Positions 8,831-18,150 of a stretch of DNA of 64,000 nucleotides are shown one piece after another. Every line of letters starts with the position of its first letter. The stretch's first letter is position 1. The position numbers were made by a program, and so were the translations under genes. Origin of the DNA: Eubacterium ruminantium (lineage in GTDB: Bacteria; Bacillota; Clostridia; Lachnospirales; Lachnospiraceae). A model generated the notes under the pieces. It made no database searches, was not told where the DNA came from, and worked only from the letters and a program-made list of their open reading frames with translations. Location: positions 62,001 through 126,000 of the forward strand of contig FNUU01000007.1 in the NCBI GenBank assembly GCA_900108205.1. Reading direction: 5' to 3'.

Positions 8831-9697
8831 ATGATAGAACTTACAAATGAGTCCATGTCTAAACATACAACCTTCAGAACAGGCGGGAATGCTGCAAAGT
8901 TTGTAATACCGGAATCTGTTGAGGAACTGAAGGCGGTTATCAGGAAATGTAAAGAAGATAATGAGAAATATCTTGTTATCGGTAATGGCAGCAACCTTCT
9001 TGTTTCAGACAGGGGCTTTGATGGAACAGTAATACAGATTGCGGATAAACTGGGCAGGATCACAGTAAATGCTGAAGAGATATATGCCGAGGCAGGAGCC
9101 ATGCTATCAGCAGTGGCAAGGGTCGCAAGAGATAACAGTCTTACCGGGATGGAATTTGCTTCCGGAATACCGGGATCTGCCGGAGGAGCTGCGTATATGA
9201 ATGCAGGAGCATACGGCGGTGAGATGAAGGATATAATCACATATGTTGATGTTATCGTGAATAATGAGTTTAAACGTATGACCTGTGAAGAAATGGAATT
9301 CGGATACAGACACAGCGCGGCCATGGAACAGGATATGATAGTGACAGGTATTTCCATAAAGCTCAGATACGGTGACAAGGATAAGATTACAGCCGAGATG
9401 AGCGAGCTGTCTAAAAAGCGAGTTGAAAAACAGCCTCTGGAATATCCGAGTGCGGGATCTACATTTAAGAGACCGACCGGACATTTTGCAGGAAAGCTTA
9501 TTGAGGATACAGGTCTCAGAGGGTACAGGGTTGGCGATGCCATGGTATCCGATAAACATTGTGGTTTTGTGGTAAATGTCGGGAACGCAACATCGGATGA
9601 TATTTATCAACTGATATGTGATGTAAAAGAAAAAGTTTATGCAAAGTTTGGAGTTGAACTTGAACCTGAGGTCAGACTCATCGGAGAATTTGAGTAA
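8831..9697 (+). CDS. murB: UDP-N-acetylenolpyruvoylglucosamine reductase
   Basis: A 288-residue MurB, the FAD- and NADPH-dependent enzyme that makes UDP-MurNAc for peptidoglycan. The FAD-binding domain shows KHTTFRTGGNA and GNGSNLLVSD, then GIPGSAGGAAYMNAGAYGGE. YRHSA carries the catalytic-site arginine region. The substrate domain has AGSTFKRP with the active-site serine, and EPEVRLIGEF ends the protein with the conserved glutamate. It starts 27 bases after glcK. murB next to rapZ and whiA is a common Firmicute arrangement. Confidence 0.97.
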   Translation: MIELTNESMSKHTTFRTGGNAAKFVIPESVEELKAVIRKCKEDNEKYLVIGNGSNLLVSDRGFDGTVIQIADKLGRITVNAEEIYAEAGAMLSAVARVARDNSLTGMEFASGIPGSAGGAAYMNAGAYGGEMKDIITYVDVIVNNEFKRMTCEEMEFGYRHSAAMEQDMIVTGISIKLRYGDKDKITAEMSELSKKRVEKQPLEYPSAGSTFKRPTGHFAGKLIEDTGLRGYRVGDAMVSDKHCGFVVNVGNATSDDIYQLICDVKEKVYAKFGVELEPEVRLIGEFE

Positions 9698-9730
9698 GAT
9701 CCCGCGGGTATACTTTTAGAGGATTGCAGA

Positions 9731-10612
9731 ATGAGATTTGTGATTGTAACAGGAATGAGCGGCGCAGGTAAATCCACCGCTCTGAGAACATTTGAAGATT
9801 TTGGCTATTTCTGTGTAGATAATCTTCCGGTTCAGCTGGTGGAAAAATTTACTGAGATCATGGCAGGGAAAAACTTTGATCATGACAAGGTAGCCCTTGG
9901 CATAGATGCCCGTAACGGAGAGGGCCTGGATGAGCTGTCGGAAGTACTCTGCAAACTTAAGATGAATAATTTTCATTACGAGATAATGTTTCTTGATGCA
10001 AATGACCATACTCTGGTTAAGAGATATAAGGAAACCAGAAGAGAGCATCCGCTTGCCCAGCTGGGACGTATTGAAGACGGAATCAGACTGGAAAGAAAAA
10101 AGGTGGCATTTCTCAGAGAAACAGCGGACTATGTTATTGATACAAGCATGCTTCTTACAAGAGATCTGAAATCGGAGATAGAAGCCATTTATCAGAAGGA
10201 CAGGGTCTACAATAATATGGTGGTAACCGTCATGTCCTTTGGGTATAAATTCGGTATTCCTGCAGAGGCGGATTATGTGATCGATGCGAGATTTCTTCCG
10301 AATCCGTATTATGATCCGGAGCTCAGGAAGAAAACCGGAGATGATAAGGAAGTTCAGGATTATGTAATGAAGGATGGCGACGGAGAAAAATTTCTGGATG
10401 GAATGATGACATTATTCTCTTTTGTTATTCCGCAGTATCTTGAGAAAGAAGGAAGGCATCAGCTGGTTGTGGCAATAGGATGTACAGGAGGAAGGCACAG
10501 ATCGGTGACTATAGCCAATCTTCTTGGAGAAAAACTCAAAGCTCTTCCTTATTCAGTACATCTTTTTCACAGGGATATTGCTAATGATAAATATGTTAAG
10601 GGAGAAGTATAA
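9731..10612 (+). CDS. rapZ: RapZ/YvcJ nucleotide-binding adapter protein
   Basis: A 293-residue P-loop protein with GMSGAGKST at 8-16 and the family C-terminal motif GCTGGRHRSV. In enteric bacteria RapZ binds the GlmZ/GlmY small RNAs and senses glucosamine 6-phosphate. In Firmicutes the homologue YvcJ is an NTPase with a less defined role. The stop overlaps the whiA start (TAATG), indicating translational coupling. The gene yvcK, normally between rapZ and whiA, is absent here. Confidence 0.95.
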   Translation: MRFVIVTGMSGAGKSTALRTFEDFGYFCVDNLPVQLVEKFTEIMAGKNFDHDKVALGIDARNGEGLDELSEVLCKLKMNNFHYEIMFLDANDHTLVKRYKETRREHPLAQLGRIEDGIRLERKKVAFLRETADYVIDTSMLLTRDLKSEIEAIYQKDRVYNNMVVTVMSFGYKFGIPAEADYVIDARFLPNPYYDPELRKKTGDDKEVQDYVMKDGDGEKFLDGMMTLFSFVIPQYLEKEGRHQLVVAIGCTGGRHRSVTIANLLGEKLKALPYSVHLFHRDIANDKYVKGEV

Positions 10613-11517
10613 TGTCATTTTCGTCGGATCTTAAAAATGAACTTGCTGAGATAAATCCACATGCGCAGCATTGCAGGATAGCTGAACTCTCAGCTCTTAT
10701 CAGTTTGCTGGGTAAATATTTTGACGAAAAAATCATGATCAGAACCGAAAATGAGGTAGTTTTTAACAAAATTTGTCGACTCGTCAGAAAAACTTTTGAC
10801 AACGCGGAAGAAATGATGTATACATCTATGAGTAGTGGGACTAATATTCTTTGGTTAAGTGGAAACCTGAAGAATGATGTTTTTCTCACTCTGAAGCTTC
10901 GAGAAGAAGACGGAGTACTTACGGCAGGTAATGAGGTGACTCAGAAAACCTGCTGCAAGAGAGCGTATATAAGAGGGACCTTTCTTGCAGTTGGCTCTAT
11001 GTCTTCGCCTGAAAAAAAACACCATTTTGAATTAGACCTGCCTGATGAAATACGGGCTGACCAGATGATGGAAATGATAAATGCATTTGATATCAGTCCT
11101 AAGAAGGTGGTTAGAAGAAACAGTTATGTGGTTTACCTGAAGGATGGGGACGAGATAGCTGATATGCTCAGTGTTATAGAGGCGGCAGCCTCTCTTATGA
11201 CATTTGAGAATATGAGGATAGTTAAGGATATAAGAAATTCGATAAACCGTGAGGTTAACTGTGAAACGGCCAATATCAGTAAGATAGCCGGGGCAGCGGT
11301 TAAACAGATAGAAGATATAGAATATATCGATAAGAGTATGGGGAGGGATTATCTTCCGGAAACTCTGAGAGTTATCGCGGATATCAGAGTGGAAAATCCT
11401 TTGTTATCATTAAAGGAGATTGGTGAGATGCTTGATCCGCCAATAGGTAAATCCGGTGTGAATCACAGACTCAGACGTATCAGTAAACTGGCTGATAAAC
11501 TGAGGGGAGAGGCTTAA
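10612..11517 (+). CDS. whiA: WhiA DNA-binding regulator
   Basis: A 301-residue WhiA. The N-terminal half is the degenerate LAGLIDADG homing-endonuclease-like domain (RAYIRGTFLAVGSM, FDISPKKVVRRNSYVVYLKDG). The C-terminal third is a helix-turn-helix (LKEIGEMLDPPIGKSGVNHRLRR). WhiA controls sporulation in actinomycetes and influences cell division and envelope homeostasis in Firmicutes. It overlaps rapZ by one base and is followed 29 bases later by the Crh-like gene, the same order as the Bacillus yvcJ-yvcK-yvcL-crh cluster minus yvcK. Confidence 0.95.
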   Translation: MSFSSDLKNELAEINPHAQHCRIAELSALISLLGKYFDEKIMIRTENEVVFNKICRLVRKTFDNAEEMMYTSMSSGTNILWLSGNLKNDVFLTLKLREEDGVLTAGNEVTQKTCCKRAYIRGTFLAVGSMSSPEKKHHFELDLPDEIRADQMMEMINAFDISPKKVVRRNSYVVYLKDGDEIADMLSVIEAAASLMTFENMRIVKDIRNSINREVNCETANISKIAGAAVKQIEDIEYIDKSMGRDYLPETLRVIADIRVENPLLSLKEIGEMLDPPIGKSGVNHRLRRISKLADKLRGEA

Positions 11518-11546
11518 CAAAAATTATATGAAGGGAATTACAAGAT

Positions 11547-11804
11547 ATGACAAGTGCAAAATTCGTTGTTAAGTTACCAAATTATGTTGAAGCAAGACCT
11601 GTTGCAGAGATAGTTCAGACTGCAAGTCAGTATGAAAGTACAATTTATCTCATTTCCGGAAACAAAAAGATCAATGCCAAGAGTATTATGGGAATGATGA
11701 GCCTTGGACTTCACAATGATGAAGAGATATGTATCGAAGCAGACGGCAAGGATGAAGAGCAGGCAGTTGATGCTGTTGTACGTTATATGAGTACAGTTGC
11801 ATAA
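11547..11804 (+). CDS. crh: Crh-like HPr-family protein without active-site histidine
   Basis: An 85-residue HPr fold. HPr normally has His15 in GLHARP, phosphorylated by enzyme I; here the aligned segment is NYVEARPVAE, with Glu exactly at 15. The regulatory serine is kept at position 46 in NAKSIMGMMSLG, with the hydrophobic patch that HprK and CcpA recognise. Bacillus Crh has Gln15 and lies directly after whiA, as this gene does. The protein should therefore be unable to carry PTS phosphate but able to be Ser46-phosphorylated by the HprK encoded 4 kb upstream and act as a CcpA co-repressor. The name crh is by analogy. A terminator follows. Confidence 0.85.
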   Translation: MTSAKFVVKLPNYVEARPVAEIVQTASQYESTIYLISGNKKINAKSIMGMMSLGLHNDEEICIEADGKDEEQAVDAVVRYMSTVA

Positions 11805-11848
11805 GTCATGTAGATTGAAATGATTGTAAAAAATTGATAGAAACAAAT

Positions 11849-11889
11849 AAAACAAAGTCATATGCTTTATTGCATATGGCTTTGTTTTG
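11849..11889 (+). terminator. Intrinsic terminator after the Crh-like gene
   Basis: AAAACAAAGTCATATGC at 11850-11866 pairs with GCATATGGCTTTGTTTT ending near 11887 (one G-T pair). The loop is TTTATT. Confidence 0.85.
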
Positions 11890-11951
11890 TGTTAAAATAT
11901 TTCTGTATTTTATACAGAAGATAATCTTTTGATTAACGGAGGGCGAAGGTA

Positions 11952-14669
11952 ATGGGTTTTTTCAGTAATTTAAAAGAGAAAATTCCTTTTATTTCAAATA
12001 TCGGTAAAAAGAATTCCAACAAGAGCAGTACCGAGCTTCAGTATGATAAGGCCATGAACCTTATGGAGAATGCAAACGGTCTTGAGGCTGTTGAGATTCT
12101 TGAGAAGATAGCTGATATTGGAATTATGGATGAGAACTATAAGCAGCTTGGAACAGACTGTCTTAAGATTCTCGGTGAATTTTATGAGACAGGTAAATAC
12201 AGCAATTCCACAACTGAGAAAGATCTCAGTAAGGCTGCGGGTTACTATGAAAAGTTTACCAACATGACCAATGATGGTGAGATGATATATAAGGTTGCAA
12301 AAATGCATCTGGAGACCCAGAATTTTGCAAAGGCCATAACCTTCTTCCAGAAGGCAGCAGAAAAGGGCATTAAGCCTGCATATATGAATCTGGGTTCTAT
12401 CTATGAAAATGGCCTTTCCAGAGTTGATCAGTATGGCAACAAGAGTGAGAATGTTATTCCGGTTGATCTTGAGAAGGCTATGCTCTGGTACAGACGTCTG
12501 GCGGATATGGGTGATGACAAGGCTCAGTCAGCTTACGAAAGAGTAGAGTATGCTAGTAAGCATACAGATAGTCTGGAATTTGAAGAGAAGGATAAGATCT
12601 ATTCCGAGATTTCCGAAAAGCGTAAGGAGAAGGGAAAAGAGCCGCGTTATAAGGCTATCGATCCTGCAAAGCTCCAGTATCAGTATACATATGTTCATAA
12701 TCAGATTGATGGTTATATCCACAAGCTTCCTAAGGACTGGGTTAAGACCATCAATGAAGAAACAGATGAAGAGTATTATGCACCGAACCTTACATATAAG
12801 GACTTTGAGATGTATGTTTCATATGACAGTATTCCTCGTGATTCAAAGAAGACTCTTGAGAACTACCTGAGATACTGCAATGATGCTTTTGATGAAGAGC
12901 TTCAGCTTAAGTCATACATAACAGAGTATGCAGACGGTATATGTACAACGTTCTATCACAAGGGTATGAACAAGGGTGTCGTTACATTTGCTTTCTATCA
13001 GGGCAGACGTCTTGCATGTATGAGATTTGTATGTGCTACAATGGAGATCATTGAGCAGTACGAAGAGATCATCTTTGAGACAGCAAACTCATTTGCATTT
13101 GTTAATCCGACCCGTGTAAGTGATCAGAGTCTGAACCGTAAGGATAATCAGTACTACAGTGAAGCAATCTACTGCTATTACTTAGAGGATTATGAAGGCG
13201 CCATGACAGCTGCCAAGCAGGCACTTAAGCTTGGTTCCATCAAGGCAAGTTACCTTCTTATCGATCTTTACTATGATGAGGATTCTCCTTACCGTGATAT
13301 CGAGAAGACTATCAGTTATGCTAAACAGCTCTTTGACGCAACAAAGGATCCTGAGCTTGCATTCCTGATGGGAAATATATACGACCAGCAGCTTAAGGAT
13401 TATATGAAGGCTCTTAACTGGTATGAAAATGCTGAAAGACTTGGCCACAGAAGAGTACCTTTCTATCTCGGACGTTTCTATTATTACGGACTTCTGAGAT
13501 CTAAGAGAGATGGCGTAAAGGCACTTCAGTATTTCAAAAAGGCTAAGGAAAATGGTATCAGAGAAGCTGAGCCATATATTAAGGATTTGGAGGATCTTAA
13601 GGGAGAAGACCTTCAGGCAGCAATCGAAAAGTGGGAGAGAGCTGTTGCAGCAGGCAGCGGCGCTACAGCACTTAAGGTTGCCCTTATGAAGCAGAGCCAG
13701 ATATTCTATATAGCAACCAATTATGAGATTGAAAAGGCCTTCCTTGAAGCACTCGGACTTGGCAGTACACAGGCTGCTTACGAGCTTGGTAAGATCTATC
13801 AGAGAAATGAAGCAGATCCTAATTTCAAGGGTGAGATACAGTCGCTTAAGTATTTTGAAAAAGCTTACGACCAGCATTATGAAGACTTTGATAAGGAAAA
13901 TCTTTTCAAGGTTATTGAGTATAAGAGAAGCAAGGGTATAACAGATGAACAGGCTATCACCCTTTTCCTCGAGAATGCTGCTATGGCATATGTTCCTGCG
14001 GTAGACAAGCTTGTTGAGATGGTTAAATATGTTACTCCTCAGATTCAGCAGCTGTATGATGTTCTTATGGAAACAGCCGAGACAGGTGATGATTCGGCAA
14101 TCATTTCCATGAACAAACTGGAGAAAGCCTTCCCTGAACTTGTTATCAAGGAGCCTATTGAAGGCGAGAAGGTTATTGAGAATAAGTTCTTCAGACTTAT
14201 TGTTCCTAGACAGTGTACAGCAACTATCAACGATGATGGTGGTACGATCAAGATTGCGGATTCAATCATCGAATTCGCTGTAGCTGAGCTTCCTGTAAAG
14301 GTTGCATCAGAGGATGATTACCTCAAGATTTACAAACTGATCCTTTCAGAATATCTTCCGATCGATGATGCTGAGATCATTATCGCAAACAGCCGTATGA
14401 TCGGCTCAGGTATCAGAGAGACAAAGAAGGATGTTCATTCATTCAGTATCCTTCTTATAAGCTCAAAGAACCAGTATATGTTTAAGCTTTCATCAAGAGA
14501 CAGAAGACAGCTTCTGCAGTATAAGGATGAGGTTACAAAGATTGCCAAGTCTCTGGTTGAGACCGGTGAGATCTACATCGATAAGGAAGGAACACGTAAG
14601 AATATCGGTATCGGTGTTCTTCTCAGAGCAAATGAGGGCGGATTCCTTTCAATTGGCAAGTCGGAATAA
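11952..14669 (+). CDS. Large Sel1/TPR-repeat protein with duplicated beta-rich domain
   Basis: A 905-residue cytosolic protein with no signal peptide; GGAGGGCGAAGG precedes the ATG. Sel1/TPR-like helical repeats occur in two blocks (about 30-215 and 400-700), seen as units such as AITFFQKAAEKGIKPAYMNLG and ALNWYENAERLGHRRVPFYLG. Between them (about 240-380) and at the C-terminus (about 725-880) are two beta-rich segments with similar pattern: a short strand ending in LPKDW or VPRQC, then helix-rich sequence ending in a long helix before NSFAF or KSLVETGE. They resemble DcrB/PsbP-like folds, which is inference. Sel1 repeats mediate protein contacts. It stands alone between terminated transcripts; function unknown. 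Confidence 0.8.
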   Translation: MGFFSNLKEKIPFISNIGKKNSNKSSTELQYDKAMNLMENANGLEAVEILEKIADIGIMDENYKQLGTDCLKILGEFYETGKYSNSTTEKDLSKAAGYYEKFTNMTNDGEMIYKVAKMHLETQNFAKAITFFQKAAEKGIKPAYMNLGSIYENGLSRVDQYGNKSENVIPVDLEKAMLWYRRLADMGDDKAQSAYERVEYASKHTDSLEFEEKDKIYSEISEKRKEKGKEPRYKAIDPAKLQYQYTYVHNQIDGYIHKLPKDWVKTINEETDEEYYAPNLTYKDFEMYVSYDSIPRDSKKTLENYLRYCNDAFDEELQLKSYITEYADGICTTFYHKGMNKGVVTFAFYQGRRLACMRFVCATMEIIEQYEEIIFETANSFAFVNPTRVSDQSLNRKDNQYYSEAIYCYYLEDYEGAMTAAKQALKLGSIKASYLLIDLYYDEDSPYRDIEKTISYAKQLFDATKDPELAFLMGNIYDQQLKDYMKALNWYENAERLGHRRVPFYLGRFYYYGLLRSKRDGVKALQYFKKAKENGIREAEPYIKDLEDLKGEDLQAAIEKWERAVAAGSGATALKVALMKQSQIFYIATNYEIEKAFLEALGLGSTQAAYELGKIYQRNEADPNFKGEIQSLKYFEKAYDQHYEDFDKENLFKVIEYKRSKGITDEQAITLFLENAAMAYVPAVDKLVEMVKYVTPQIQQLYDVLMETAETGDDSAIISMNKLEKAFPELVIKEPIEGEKVIENKFFRLIVPRQCTATINDDGGTIKIADSIIEFAVAELPVKVASEDDYLKIYKLILSEYLPIDDAEIIIANSRMIGSGIRETKKDVHSFSILLISSKNQYMFKLSSRDRRQLLQYKDEVTKIAKSLVETGEIYIDKEGTRKNIGIGVLLRANEGGFLSIGKSE

Positions 14670-14673
14670 TTTG

Positions 14674-14702
14674 TTGACAAGACAAGACTTTTGTATTAAA
14701 AA
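14674..14702 (+). promoter_or_regulatory. Promoter of the riboflavin operon
   Basis: TTGACA at 14674-14679 and TAAAAA at 14697-14702 with a 17-base spacer, placing transcription start just upstream of the FMN aptamer. Confidence 0.5.
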
Positions 14703-14718
14703 GTATATGAAACGAAGA

Positions 14719-14849
14719 GATACTTCAGGGCAACGTGCGATTCGTGACCGGTGGTAGATATATCCTGACGGATATAAAGCCCACGAGCCATTTTGGCAGA
14801 TCTGGTGAGATTCCGGAGCCGACAGTAAAGTCTGGATGAAAGAAGTAAG
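14719..14849 (+). promoter_or_regulatory. FMN riboswitch (RFN element)
   Basis: Conserved FMN aptamer blocks occur in order: CTTCAGGGCAACGTG, GACCGGTGGTAGA, AAGCCCACGAGCC, GGTGAGATTCCGGAGCCGAC, AGTCTGGATGAAAGAAG. The outer P1 helix pairs the ACTTC end with GAAGTA. It lies upstream of ribD with a terminator hairpin between aptamer and start codon. When FMN is high, transcription of ribD-ribE-ribBA-ribH should stop early. Confidence 0.95.
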
Positions 14850-14898
14850 GATTACTTATTGTGCATTATTGATTTTGTATATATGTGATCATTTATTT

Positions 14899-14931
14899 AG
14901 CCCCTGAGCAGATTTGTTTGGGGGCTTTTTT
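14899..14931 (+). terminator. Riboswitch-controlled terminator before ribD
   Basis: AGCCCC at 14899-14904 pairs with GGGGCT at 14921-14926, and TTTTTT follows. It lies 17 bases before the ribD start, the usual place for FMN-dependent termination. Confidence 0.8.
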
Positions 14932-14947
14932 ATGGAGAAAAACAGTC

Positions 14948-16084
14948 ATGGCATACGATAAGAAATATATGGAAAGAGCTATAGAGCTTGCTAAGGGAGG
15001 AATCGGAGCTGTTAATCCGAATCCGCTCGTGGGGGCTGTTATAGTAAAGGACGGCAGGATAATCGCTGAAGGTTTTCACAGAAAGTATGGCGATCTCCAT
15101 GCAGAAAGAGATGCCTTCAGAAATCTCACTGAAAGCGCTGAGGGGGCAGAGATGTATGTTACCCTTGAACCATGCTGTCATTATGGAAAACAGCCGCCAT
15201 GTGTAGAAGCGATAGTAGAACATAAGATTAAACGAGTATATGTTGGTTCGGATGATCCGAATCCGCTGGTTGCGGGAAAAGGCATCGCTTATCTCAGAGA
15301 CCATGATATTGAAGTAATAACTCGGGTTATGAAGGATGAATGCGACAGATTAAATCCGGTATTTTTTCATTTCATAACCCATGATCGACCATACGTGGTT
15401 ATGAAATATGCCATGACAATGGATGGAAAGATAGCTACCGAATCCGGAGAAAGTAAATGGATTTCCTGCGAGGCATCGAGGAAAATGGTTCATCATTTCA
15501 GAAATGAATTATCTGCGATCATGGTTGGTATCGGCACGGTCTTAAAGGATGATCCTATGCTTAACTGCAGGATAGAAGATGGAAGAAATCCTGTAAGGAT
15601 CGTATGTGACAGCCATCTCAGGATTCCGATGAATTCAAGGCTGGTGGATACAGCTGATGAGATCAGAACTATTCTTGCGGCTATTGAAGAAAATGAAAAG
15701 ACGAATATAGAAAAGATAGAACAGCTGAAGCGAAAAAAGGTTGAAGTCCTTCTTGTAAAAGAGAAAAACGGTCAGTTGGATCTGGAACAGCTTATGGAGA
15801 AGCTTGCGCTGATGAAAATAGACAGTATACTTCTTGAGGGCGGTGGCAGTCTTAACTGGAGTATGTTGAAGGATGATCTTGTAAATGAACTCAGAGTATT
15901 CATAGCACCAAAGATATTTGGAGGGGTTATGGCACCGGGACCTGTCGGAGGAGATGGTGTTCTTATGCCGGATGAAGCCTTCAGATTTAAAATACAGGAA
16001 GAAGCCTTTGTAGGTGAGGATATTTATCTGAGGATGAAGTTAAAGAACAGGGCTGAGACAGATCAGTTACAGGAGTATGAATGA
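14948..16084 (+). CDS. ribD: Bifunctional riboflavin deaminase/reductase RibD
   Basis: A 378-residue protein. The N-terminal cytidine-deaminase-like domain has zinc ligands HAE (H51, E53) and PCCHYGKQPPC (C76, C85). The C-terminal reductase domain begins near MTMDGKIATESGESKWIS and includes LLEGGGSLNWSM. It carries out the second and third steps of riboflavin synthesis from GTP. The ATG at 14948 follows GGAG. The open frame continues upstream to 14885, but that part overlaps the terminator hairpin and is not coding. First gene of the riboswitch-controlled operon. Confidence 0.97.
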   Translation: MAYDKKYMERAIELAKGGIGAVNPNPLVGAVIVKDGRIIAEGFHRKYGDLHAERDAFRNLTESAEGAEMYVTLEPCCHYGKQPPCVEAIVEHKIKRVYVGSDDPNPLVAGKGIAYLRDHDIEVITRVMKDECDRLNPVFFHFITHDRPYVVMKYAMTMDGKIATESGESKWISCEASRKMVHHFRNELSAIMVGIGTVLKDDPMLNCRIEDGRNPVRIVCDSHLRIPMNSRLVDTADEIRTILAAIEENEKTNIEKIEQLKRKKVEVLLVKEKNGQLDLEQLMEKLALMKIDSILLEGGGSLNWSMLKDDLVNELRVFIAPKIFGGVMAPGPVGGDGVLMPDEAFRFKIQEEAFVGEDIYLRMKLKNRAETDQLQEYE

Positions 16085-16128
16085 TAGATTGTTATGCAGG
16101 TATAACTTTTTTAATAACTACATCAAAT

Positions 16129-16170
16129 AACATTCTGCGTTATTGCTCTTGTTATTTTAGAACAGATATA
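16129..16170 (+). repeat. Dispersed intergenic repeat R1, copy 3
   Basis: AACATTCTGCGTTATTG then TCTTGTT and AGAACAGATAT, aligned with copies at 839 and 2716. It sits in the ribD-ribE gap inside the operon. Confidence 0.55.
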
Positions 16171-16211
16171 TCAGTTGATAAAAAAGAATATATGAGGAGC
16201 GTGTTTTAAAA

Positions 16212-16868
16212 ATGTTTACAGGTTTAATAGAGGAGGTTGGCCGGATTAAAAGCATCATTCACGGGCAGGCCTCGGCAATCCTTTATATAAAAGCTTCGAA
16301 AATTATGGATGATGTACATATAGGAGACAGTATAGCGGTAAATGGAGTCTGCCTTACTGCAACAAGTGTAAATCCGGATGGTTTTACGGCTGATGTTATG
16401 GCAGAAACCTTAAGAAGAAGCAACCTTGGTGATCTAGGCTCCGGCAGTCAGGTTAACCTTGAAAGGGCTATGGCTGCAAATGGCAGATTTGGAGGACATA
16501 TAGTTTCAGGACATATAGATGGTACAGGGGTTATAAGATCATTTCAGAAAGAGGACAATGCAATCTGGGTTACCATCAGCTGCAAGAGCGAGATACTCAG
16601 GCTTATTGTTGAGAAGGGCAGTATTACGATTGACGGTATAAGTCTTACAGTAGCTTATGTAGATGATGAAGTATTCAAGGTTTCAATCATTCCGCATACT
16701 GCGTCAGAAACAACACTCATTACCAAGAAAGCCGGAGACAAGGTTAATCTGGAAAATGATGTCGTTGGCAAATATGTTGAAAAATTGCTGACTCACAGCG
16801 ATAGTTCAAAAGAGCATTCGGGAAGCAAGATAGATAATGACTTCCTGGCAAGAAATGGATTTTTTTAA
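16212..16868 (+). CDS. ribE: Riboflavin synthase alpha subunit
   Basis: A 218-residue riboflavin synthase, which dismutates two 6,7-dimethyl-8-ribityllumazines to riboflavin. Two lumazine-binding repeats are visible: the first begins [10 protein letters not shown] and contains NGVCLTA; the second contains [13 protein letters not shown] and IDGISLTV. A Ser/Lys-rich tail of about 20 residues extends past the usual end. GAGGAGCGTG precedes the ATG. It ends 22 bases before ribBA. Confidence 0.96.
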   Translation: MFTGLIEEVGRIKSIIHGQASAILYIKASKIMDDVHIGDSIAVNGVCLTATSVNPDGFTADVMAETLRRSNLGDLGSGSQVNLERAMAANGRFGGHIVSGHIDGTGVIRSFQKEDNAIWVTISCKSEILRLIVEKGSITIDGISLTVAYVDDEVFKVSIIPHTASETTLITKKAGDKVNLENDVVGKYVEKLLTHSDSSKEHSGSKIDNDFLARNGFF

Positions 16869-16890
16869 ATATATATACAGGAGGCTATAT

Positions 16891-18093
16891 ATGGAAGAGT
16901 TTAATTCGATCGAGGAAATACTGGAGGATGTAAAAATTGGTAAACCGGTAGTTATCCTTGATGATGAAAACAGAGAAAATGAAGGAGATGTTATATTTGC
17001 AGCTGAGCATGCAACAACAGAAAATGTTAATTTCATGGCTAAGTATGCAAGAGGACTTATCTGTATGCCTATGGATAAAGCATATGCTGACAGATTCAAT
17101 CTCCCGCAGATGACACTTACAAATACAGACAATCATTGTACTGCATTTACCATTTCCATTGATCATGTGGATACTACAACAGGTATATCTGCAGAGGAAA
17201 GAGGTTATACTGCAAGAAAGTTTGTTGAATATAATTCGAGACCTGAGGACTTCAGAAGGCCGGGACATATGTTCCCTCTGACTGCTGTAGAAGGCGGTGT
17301 TATAATGAGAAATGGTCATACAGAAGCTACGGTAGATCTTGTAAGACTTGCAGGATTAAAGCCTGTGGGACTTTGCTGTGAGATAATGAGAGATGATGGC
17401 CATATGGCAAGAAAGGAAGACCTCCTTGCTTTTGCGGCGGAGCATAAATTAAAGGTTTCCACTATAGAGAAGCTTGTAAGATACAGGAAGGAACATGAGG
17501 TTTTTGTTAAACGTGTTGCAAGTGCAACTCTTCCGACAAAATATGGTGAATTCATGATGCACGGCTATGTAAGCAATATTACCGGAGAACATCATGTTGC
17601 ACTGGTTATGGGAGATATTGCTGATGGTGAGCCTGTTCTGTGCAGGGTTCATTCAGAATGCCTTACAGGAGATGCGTTTGGGTCAGCCAGATGTGACTGC
17701 GGACAGCAGCTGGATGCAGCCATGAAAATGATTGCCAGAGAGGGAAGAGGAATTCTGCTTTATATGAGGCAGGAAGGCAGAGGTATAGGCCTTATCAATA
17801 AGATCAGAGCATATGCGCTTCAGGATAAGGGCCTGGATACTGTACAGGCAAATCTTGAACTTGGTTTCCCTGAGGATGCGAGGGATTATACTACAGGTAC
17901 TCAGATACTTGTGGACCTGGGAGTTCATAAGCTCAGGCTGCTTACAAATAATCCTCTTAAGATATATGGACTTCAGGGATTCAATCTTGATATTGTTGAA
18001 AGAATACCATTGGAAATGGCACCGTCTGCATATGATATGTTCTATCTTAAAACTAAGAAAGAAAAAATGGGTCATATGCTGAAGGATGTATAA
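16891..18093 (+). CDS. ribBA: Bifunctional DHBP synthase/GTP cyclohydrolase II
   Basis: A 400-residue fusion. Residues 1-205 are 3,4-dihydroxy-2-butanone 4-phosphate synthase ([17 protein letters not shown], and [14 protein letters not shown]). Residues 210-395 are GTP cyclohydrolase II, with zinc cysteines in [20 protein letters not shown] and the catalytic stretch RQEGRGIGL. It supplies both precursors of riboflavin. The ATG at 16891 follows CAGGAGG; an in-frame ATG at 16837 overlaps the end of ribE and has no ribosome site. Confidence 0.97.
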   Translation: MEEFNSIEEILEDVKIGKPVVILDDENRENEGDVIFAAEHATTENVNFMAKYARGLICMPMDKAYADRFNLPQMTLTNTDNHCTAFTISIDHVDTTTGISAEERGYTARKFVEYNSRPEDFRRPGHMFPLTAVEGGVIMRNGHTEATVDLVRLAGLKPVGLCCEIMRDDGHMARKEDLLAFAAEHKLKVSTIEKLVRYRKEHEVFVKRVASATLPTKYGEFMMHGYVSNITGEHHVALVMGDIADGEPVLCRVHSECLTGDAFGSARCDCGQQLDAAMKMIAREGRGILLYMRQEGRGIGLINKIRAYALQDKGLDTVQANLELGFPEDARDYTTGTQILVDLGVHKLRLLTNNPLKIYGLQGFNLDIVERIPLEMAPSAYDMFYLKTKKEKMGHMLKDV

Positions 18094-18108
18094 GCTTATC
18101 TGGTAAGT

Positions 18109-18150
18109 ATCTGCGGGACTAAAGTCCCTACGGTAATTTACTTGGCAGAT
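18109..18150 (+). other. Nested hairpin in the ribBA-ribH gap
   Basis: ATCTGC at 18109-18114 pairs with GCAGAT at 18145-18150, enclosing GGGAC-TAAA-GTCCC at 18115-18128. There is no T-run after it, so it is not an intrinsic terminator. It may tune expression or mRNA processing before ribH. Confidence 0.4.

Noticed and set aside
8785..9543. Long open frame antisense to murB (252 codons)
   Set aside because: It has no ribosome site, an improbable Ser/Pro/Ile composition and lies wholly opposite a well-conserved murB.
13182..13877. 231-codon open frame antisense to the Sel1 protein gene
   Set aside because: Hydrophobic, Cys/Leu-rich product typical of antisense to biased coding sequence; no start signals.
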